Assembly: GCA_023485405.1 (NCBI GenBank)
Contig: JAMCZU010000011.1
Span: 1-35,886 of the forward strand
Direction of reading: 5' to 3'
Length of the DNA: 35,886 bases
From: Patescibacteria group bacterium
Lineage (GTDB): Bacteria > Patescibacteriota > UBA1384 > UBA12157 > JAENIV01
The notes below the pieces were generated by a model, which saw nothing but the letters and a program-made list of their open reading frames with translations, was not told the origin of the DNA and ran no database searches. Shown piece by piece: positions 32,301 through 35,886 of this stretch. Numbering within the stretch: position 1 is the stretch's first letter; each line of letters begins with the position of its first letter. A program made the position numbers and the translations under genes.

Positions 32301-33430
32301 TGACCAGTGACATCAACAACTTTTAAGCGGTAATACCAAGCACCTTCTTTAGTCGGGGCAAAACGAACTTTCCATTGATCAGATACTGGTACAATATGAT
32401 CACCCCAATCGCCAACATTATTTGGTTTAAACTGTTGATAATTTTTGTAGTAAAATCCGGGTTGATTAAGGTATTGACCAGATTGAATATTGGCAGAAGA
32501 AGAAGCCTTGGTGGCACTGCTCCAATTCGGAGTTTGTGAACCATCTGTAAGATAAAGAAATTGACCGTCTACAGAAACGCCCACGCCTTTTTCTGGGACT
32601 GGGTCAGCGGGGTTAGTTAACCAATACTCACTGGCATGACTACCATTTGGAGCTGTGTCAGCTGCAGTATAGCCCAAATCTCTCCACCAAGGATCAGGAC
32701 TGTTCACACCATGACTATCACTGTCGGGGCCACCGTCCCCATTTGCTCCGCTTGAAATAATGCATTCATAAACTTCTTTACGGGGATCATTATCAAGATA
32801 AACTACTGGACCAAGACCAGACGTTGCGGCCCAATATGTATCAGTTGTTTTGGATACATCTGCTTTGCTTGTAAAAGAGACTGGCGAATTATGAATAGCT
32901 TTATAAGTAGTGCCGTTGTAAGTGACACGCTGACTTGTGTTGTAAGATACACTGCTATTCCAAGGTGAAGTTTGGTCGGCAATTGGATTTGGGTCGTATG
33001 GCCAGTAAGGATTAATGTAACTGCGGCCAGAATCAGTCCAAAGGGTGGTAGCTGTGTCAGGTGAGGTAGTATTATTTTCTTTGGTAATATCCTGGGTAGC
33101 AATGTAAATTTTATTATTGTACTTAACGTTAATATTAGCTTTGTAGGCTATATCTTTTGTCCATTCATCGGCTAAAGCATCGTATTTAGCATTTTGATTA
33201 GTAAAATCTCGATTTTTATACCAATTAAGATCAAAAGTGAGCTCAAATTTATCATATTTAGGTATCTGAGTACCATTATTGGTTAAATTAGCAACTTGGG
33301 CTTCGCCATTATTTAGTTCTTCGGCTTTGAAGATATATTTTGAATAATTTAAAAATAAAAAAAGACCAGCAACTAGTAGAGCTGAAGCAATAACTATTTT
33401 TTGGATACGTTTTCTCTTATTTACAATCAA
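29309..33430 (-). CDS. Giant surface glycoside hydrolase with DUF5060-like, CBM5/12-like and inserted CBM modules and a Lys-rich tail
   Basis: A 1373-residue protein. N-terminal membrane helix (about 10-28). From 60, KFELTFDLNWYKNRD reads as the start of a DUF5060-like sandwich, ending near WKVRFAPTKEGAWYYRLKV. Between lie two CBM5/12-like modules (WTKDIAYKANINVKYNNKIY, about 90-131; WNSSVSYNTSQRVTYNGTTY, about 157-202). A TIM-barrel region follows (GFAQVAKNDSRYFETSDGKY). A beta-sandwich CBM appears inserted (YQISVWFKTANITL to LLFNDISVKE), then HSFELCNESY with a likely acid/base Glu. After a TPTP linker, the last 75 residues are Lys-rich (VVDKTKLAVKKTKVKVKQVI). Start is TTG 33430 behind GGAGGGG. 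It probably cleaves a chitin- or cellulose-like polymer; the substrate is a guess. Confidence 0.75.
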   Translation of the reverse strand: MIVNKRKRIQKIVIASALLVAGLFLFLNYSKYIFKAEELNNGEAQVANLTNNGTQIPKYDKFELTFDLNWYKNRDFTNQNAKYDALADEWTKDIAYKANINVKYNNKIYIATQDITKENNTTSPDTATTLWTDSGRSYINPYWPYDPNPIADQTSPWNSSVSYNTSQRVTYNGTTYKAIHNSPVSFTSKADVSKTTDTYWAATSGLGPVVYLDNDPRKEVYECIISSGANGDGGPDSDSHGVNSPDPWWRDLGYTAADTAPNGSHASEYWLTNPADPVPEKGVGVSVDGQFLYLTDGSQTPNWSSATKASSSANIQSGQYLNQPGFYYKNYQQFKPNNVGDWGDHIVPVSDQWKVRFAPTKEGAWYYRLKVVDVTGQTIYYPATSLISTSSQNHGFAQVAKNDSRYFETSDGKYLPLVGTENLNVYDNQSGKLLSNATINSANSYYANLKDKMNIQRTWWSGANGWLAVFGMSNNNGHNDVYWSNHSDTITPLKDYIDPNMPPSWNKDLFVFKPAFDTNTTYFNQKLPIKPSVKYQISVWFKTANITLDPNCSGNKCGKLYIDPGANDVQASATYAGTSLDLTQNNGTYNWTQVKGTFTATAGTDSLPWLTVGHDGVTGGTLLFNDISVKEVNGDGTLGPELMPISNPNLYNYYNQYTSAVADAQVEAARVNGVYLDIALNAKEDGLWNSINDDGSAVPMRFNGNPFGKSYGANRTYLNYFWRYTAARWGYSTSIHSFELCNESYVSTGAMEQTNDMAVQFKQNDPNQHMVTVNFDHHDMINGQGIAWSEINKPNGLYPDVAYANFHEAMGTMSGVSNTPGWDIQNDPSSPWTVDSGCGRNNSKCLHTNKATAGNTSLRMSTFTGIPDHIYTLRWWNKQSGANLSSTISVLANASYTRDMRWPVTIKTIPLVYDIRNAITSNQLTTSTDGPLSGNDIASSTPPDSWQQRGLQFIVPNFPTYAATYPNINREFAGNTPSLPDMPYEDLSINLSNFSGNMYFDDFTLYDETAQKPVILLNGNFEESVMEEDTAMTSYYEGYMRGEPAQRVVHAPVVNSNLNFYDQNVGENAEINNNLDPTYSWYKKFLWGQVNHYGLIAFWYDFSGIKNQASIVNTALPLGQAYLNFMKDIPLNNGKYQDSAAQTSSFDLRAWGQKEITNGKSDRAHLWIDNKPYSWKSLINNNVPSPISGTITIPDMQSSKNFNLEWWNTAESDPTKQITGTTQAASDSQGNLTFQVANLASDTAVKISVVEIPSTPTPSPLITPTPTTTAPLTPTPTASTSTPTSPTPSAVSSSTPVPSATTVTSSGTSSVIKSVKGTASKVIKKIVNKTKLATKKVVDKTKLAVKKTKVKVKQVIDKLKLIFQKKNQNQNLK

Positions 33431-33480
33431 ACAACCCCTCCAAAATTCATGAACTTAATTTAAATATACATTAATATATC

Positions 33481-34212
33481 TTAACTTGCTAGGCGAATGG
33501 CTAAATAAATCACCGTCATACCAAAAACGGTCATTACTGTTGTCCAGATAGTCGGATGGTGATGATGACTTTCGGGAATTAAGTCGCTGGCGCCAAGGTA
33601 GAAAAATAATCCCGTGAAAATAGCTAAAATTAAACCCAAAGAAGGCTCTGAAACAGTAAAAAATAAAGTTGATAAAACACCTAAAGCCGGTGCTAAGGCA
33701 TCAATAATTAACCACTTGAAGGCTTGTTTTTGATTGCCTTGATTTTTCAGAATCATATTAACGGTATTAATGCCGTCAGAAAAGTCATGAGTTAAAACGG
33801 CGGCGGCGACAGCCCAACCGATAGCTGGTGAAACTTTGAAAGCCAGCCCGATGCCGAAACCATCTAAGAAACTATGAAAAGAAAGAGTAAAAGCACCTAA
33901 TTTACCGCGATGGTTTGGATTTTCACAGTGATCTTCTGTTTCTGATTGATGATGTCCATGGAGTGAAAAAAGACGATCAACTAGTAAATAGATAATAAAA
34001 CCAATGGCAATAAAAAGAACAATTGACTTAATATCGTAACTTTCTTTTGCTAGTTCGATTGATTCGGGTAAAAGATCAAAAAATGCGACACCAATCACGG
34101 CACCAGCACTAAAACCTAAAATAAGATGGAGTTTATCTTTAAAACGAATGGCAAAAAATCCACCCAAAAAAGTGCTGATAATAGTAGCTAAGGCCACAAT
34201 TAAAACCATCAT
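33481..34212 (-). CDS. ZIP-family metal transporter (ZupT-like)
   Basis: A 243-residue membrane protein expected to move Zn2+ or similar divalent metals into the cytosol. Eight hydrophobic helices are visible. HSFLDGFGIGLAF (TM4) and LTHDFSDGINTVN (TM5) carry the metal-site His and Asp of the family. His-rich loops (HGHHQSETEDHCENPNH between TM3 and TM4; ESHHHHP near TM7) are typical metal sensors. Two ATGs in a row (34212 and 34209) follow AAGGG; spacing favours the second. It is divided from the upstream ABC genes by its own promoter. Confidence 0.9.
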   Translation of the reverse strand: MMVLIVALATIISTFLGGFFAIRFKDKLHLILGFSAGAVIGVAFFDLLPESIELAKESYDIKSIVLFIAIGFIIYLLVDRLFSLHGHHQSETEDHCENPNHRGKLGAFTLSFHSFLDGFGIGLAFKVSPAIGWAVAAAVLTHDFSDGINTVNMILKNQGNQKQAFKWLIIDALAPALGVLSTLFFTVSEPSLGLILAIFTGLFFYLGASDLIPESHHHHPTIWTTVMTVFGMTVIYLAIRLAS

Positions 34213-34228
34213 TTTCCCTTACGTTTTA

Positions 34229-34257
34229 ATTATATCTCATCTTGCTTACTTTGTAAT
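34229..34257 (-). promoter_or_regulatory. Promoter of the ZIP transporter gene
   Basis: On the minus strand ATTACA (34257-34252), 17-bp spacer, TATAAT (34234-34229), 17 bases before the first ATG. The -35 lies in the end of the ABC permease gene. Confidence 0.6.
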
Positions 34258-35421
34258 GACTCGTTTAAAAATTGGCACAGAAATAGCCAAAGTAACCACG
34301 CCGAAAATAGCTAAAATAAGCATTTCGGATTTGACCTCGCCCACACCGGCGCCCAAAACCATTACTTTTCGCAGTGCCGTAATGGCGTAAGTTAAAGGAA
34401 TAACGTGAGCAATCTTTTGCATAAAATTAGGCATCAACGCAATAGGGAAGAAAACGCCGGAAAGAAAAAGCATTGGAAATTGAAACATAAATAAAAGTTG
34501 AGTGGCGGTTTCTTGTTCGGAAGCAATAGCCGAAACTAAAATTCCCAAACCAACAAAAGAGAAAATGCCAAGCAGCAATAACAAAATAATCAAGAGCAAA
34601 TTACCGTGAATAGTGACACCAAAAAGTAAAAATGCTAAAAGTAAAACAATCGCGCCTTGAATTAGACCTCTAATTGCCTGGGCGGTGGCTTTACCTAAAA
34701 CAATCGCTAGGCGATTAATCGGCGAAATTAAAATTCCGTCCAAAGTTCCTTGTTCTTTTTCTCGAGAAATTGAAGCTGCCAGTCCCGTCAGGACTGCCGT
34801 CATGACAATCATCGCCATAATGCCAGGGGCGACAAATTCAAAATAATTGGGGTTGCCGGGGATGATTCCCTCGATTTTTGAAGTAATGGGAGCCATAATA
34901 GACTTCGCCGAAATCTTTGAATTTAATTGATTTATTTTTTGAATGCCAACTTGCGAGCCAAAGCCTGAAACAACTTGCGAAAGAATTTGATCAATCATTT
35001 GGGAAATTTGAGGGTTGGATTGATCCTGTACAATAGTGACTTCGGCTTGTTCATTAGCAGCAATTTTAGCCGAAAAATCACTCGGTATGAACAGACCACC
35101 GCTGATTTGTTGAGACTTAATTCCATTTTTAATCTCGTCAATATTGTTGTAGTTAGTAATTTTGAAAGCTAAATCGGGTTTGTCAGGCGAAAGTTTTAAA
35201 TTAGTAATGGTGTTAACTAACGTTACACCAGCTTGTCCGGTGTTTTGGTTAGCAATACCAATAGGAGTATTTTTAAGACTGTTTTGACTGGGGAAAATAA
35301 AGCCCACCATAATCATCATAAACATTGGCATAATAAAAAATGTGACTAAACGTAATCGGTCGCGTGTAAATTCTAATAAATCTTTTTTGGCAATTTGCCA
35401 AAGGTCTAAAATAGTTTTCAT
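34246..35421 (-). CDS. ABC-2 type exporter permease
   Basis: A 391-residue permease of the ABC-2 membrane_3 type. A first helix (about 25-45) is followed by a large external domain (about 50-190) with alternating polar strands and helices (NIDEIKNGIKSQQISGGLFI). Five helices then fill 200-385. ASISREKEQGTLDGILISPI is the coupling segment contacting the ATPase. AAGGAGA precedes the start, and ATGA overlaps the stop of the ATPase gene. Such pairs export drugs, lipids or surface polymers; the substrate is not inferable. Confidence 0.9.
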   Translation of the reverse strand: MKTILDLWQIAKKDLLEFTRDRLRLVTFFIMPMFMMIMVGFIFPSQNSLKNTPIGIANQNTGQAGVTLVNTITNLKLSPDKPDLAFKITNYNNIDEIKNGIKSQQISGGLFIPSDFSAKIAANEQAEVTIVQDQSNPQISQMIDQILSQVVSGFGSQVGIQKINQLNSKISAKSIMAPITSKIEGIIPGNPNYFEFVAPGIMAMIVMTAVLTGLAASISREKEQGTLDGILISPINRLAIVLGKATAQAIRGLIQGAIVLLLAFLLFGVTIHGNLLLIILLLLLGIFSFVGLGILVSAIASEQETATQLLFMFQFPMLFLSGVFFPIALMPNFMQKIAHVIPLTYAITALRKVMVLGAGVGEVKSEMLILAIFGVVTLAISVPIFKRVITK

Positions 35422-35886
35422 CTTATTCTCCTTGTCGGTGCCCCGCCGAAACGATGCCCAGCGTCACTTGGTGATGCTTTAGCGGCCGCATCACGAATTT
35501 CTTTTCCGGTCAACTCCAAAAAAACATCTTCCATTGTCGGATTAATTTTCCCTAAAACTTGCTTTTTGAGATTTTCAACTGAATCTTGCGCGGCGATTTT
35601 GCCATGATCAATGATTGCAATTCGCTTGCAAAGTTCTTCGGCTTCGAGCATGTCATGGGTAGTTAGAAGTACGGTCACGCCTTGAGAATTTAATTCTTGA
35701 ATGAAATTTCTAATTAGATGTGTAGTCTGAGGATCTAATCCTAGAGTTGGTTCATCCAAAAACAAAACATCCGGCTCAGTCAAAAGCGCTCTGACAATAT
35801 TAATTCTTTGTTTCATACCAGTTGAAAAAGCACCGACTTGAGTGTCCATCCATTCGGTCATATGCAGTCTTTCAATCCATTTTTGT
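35418..35886 (-). CDS. ABC exporter ATP-binding subunit, partial (N-terminus beyond window)
   Basis: The frame runs off the window end, so Walker A is not seen; ATG 35861 is internal (WIERLHMTEWMDT continues upstream). The signature FSTGMKQRINI, Walker B VLFLDEPTLGLDPQ and H-loop LLTTHDM are present. INPTMEDVFLELTGKEI is the normal C-terminal end of this subfamily. It is followed by an extra GC-rich-encoded tail, DAAAKASPSDAGHRFGGAPT, not expected for the family. It pairs with the permease through a 4-base overlap. Confidence 0.9.
   Translation of the reverse strand, partial: QKWIERLHMTEWMDTQVGAFSTGMKQRINIVRALLTEPDVLFLDEPTLGLDPQTTHLIRNFIQELNSQGVTVLLTTHDMLEAEELCKRIAIIDHGKIAAQDSVENLKKQVLGKINPTMEDVFLELTGKEIRDAAAKASPSDAGHRFGGAPTRRIR
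35461..35494. repeat. GC-rich nested palindromes at the end of the ABC ATPase gene
   Basis: GCGTCAC-TTG-GTGATGC (35461-35477, one G-T) and GTGATGC (35471-35477) with GCATCAC (35488-35494) over 10 bases share an arm, so two folds compete. The stretch contains GCGGCCGC and is far more GC-rich than the rest of the gene. It encodes the unusual C-terminal tail. Confidence 0.75.

Overview
The window looks like a chromosomal piece of an AT-rich, small-genome bacterium, most likely of the Candidate Phyla Radiation (Patescibacteria, perhaps Microgenomates). This is inferred from four things: tightly packed and overlapping genes, homing-endonuclease-like ORFs wedged between tRNA genes, a pyruvate kinase reduced to its catalytic part, and many large membrane-anchored surface proteins. 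UGA acts as a normal stop (it ends the calcium-type ATPase and the ABC ATPase), which argues against the UGA=Gly lineages (Gracilibacteria/Absconditabacteria). Sigma70-like promoters (TTGACA/TATAAT type, 16-17 bp spacers) and strong GGAGG ribosome sites are easy to see, and several genes start with TTG behind such sites. No tool was run; all family calls are by reading motifs.

Layout. 1-3117: end of a membrane glycosyltransferase, then tRNA-Pro, -Gly, -Arg(TCG) and -His interleaved with a GIY-YIG ORF, an HTH/LAGLIDADG-like ORF and a short pyruvate kinase. 3144-7357: a 12-codon leader ORF, a P2-type cation ATPase and an ABC-2 exporter pair. 7354-8437: polysaccharide deacetylase (minus) and tRNA-Arg(TCT)/tRNA-Lys. 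8438-13707: a compact five-gene minus-strand operon (Cys-rich membrane protein, DsbA-like protein, cysteine desulfurase, membrane thioredoxin-fold protein, Zn/Cd-type P1B ATPase). It lies between the tRNA-Lys 3' end, where there is a 12-bp perfect inverted repeat, and a decayed IS200/IS605 tnpA (13707-14082). This is the best candidate for an undescribed system: a thiol-redox, sulfur-mobilising, metal-export cassette. 14223-16997: glutamate decarboxylase and a GadC-like antiporter, a minimal acid-resistance pair.

17131-21041: surface and secreted genes. They include a membrane-anchored fusion of a discoidin-type domain with a class I glutamine amidotransferase domain, a wrecked glycoside hydrolase gene, two small secreted proteins and a metzincin-type protease. 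21111-23535: typA/bipA and a cyclophilin lipoprotein. 23541-26371: a self-contained two-gene unit with its own promoter, a terminator-like hairpin in the leader and a strong end terminator; it encodes secreted proteins of unknown function and looks less AT-rich than its neighbours. 26370-33430 (minus): two giant extracellular glycoside-hydrolase-like proteins with carbohydrate-binding modules. 33481-35886 (minus): a ZIP metal transporter and an ABC-2 exporter whose ATPase runs off the window.

Taken together the region serves cell-surface polysaccharide turnover, ion and metal transport, acid resistance and surface thiol chemistry. No rRNA, CRISPR array or intact transposon was seen. The only stretch over 300 bp without an intact gene (13708-14222) holds the tnpA remnant and its hairpins.
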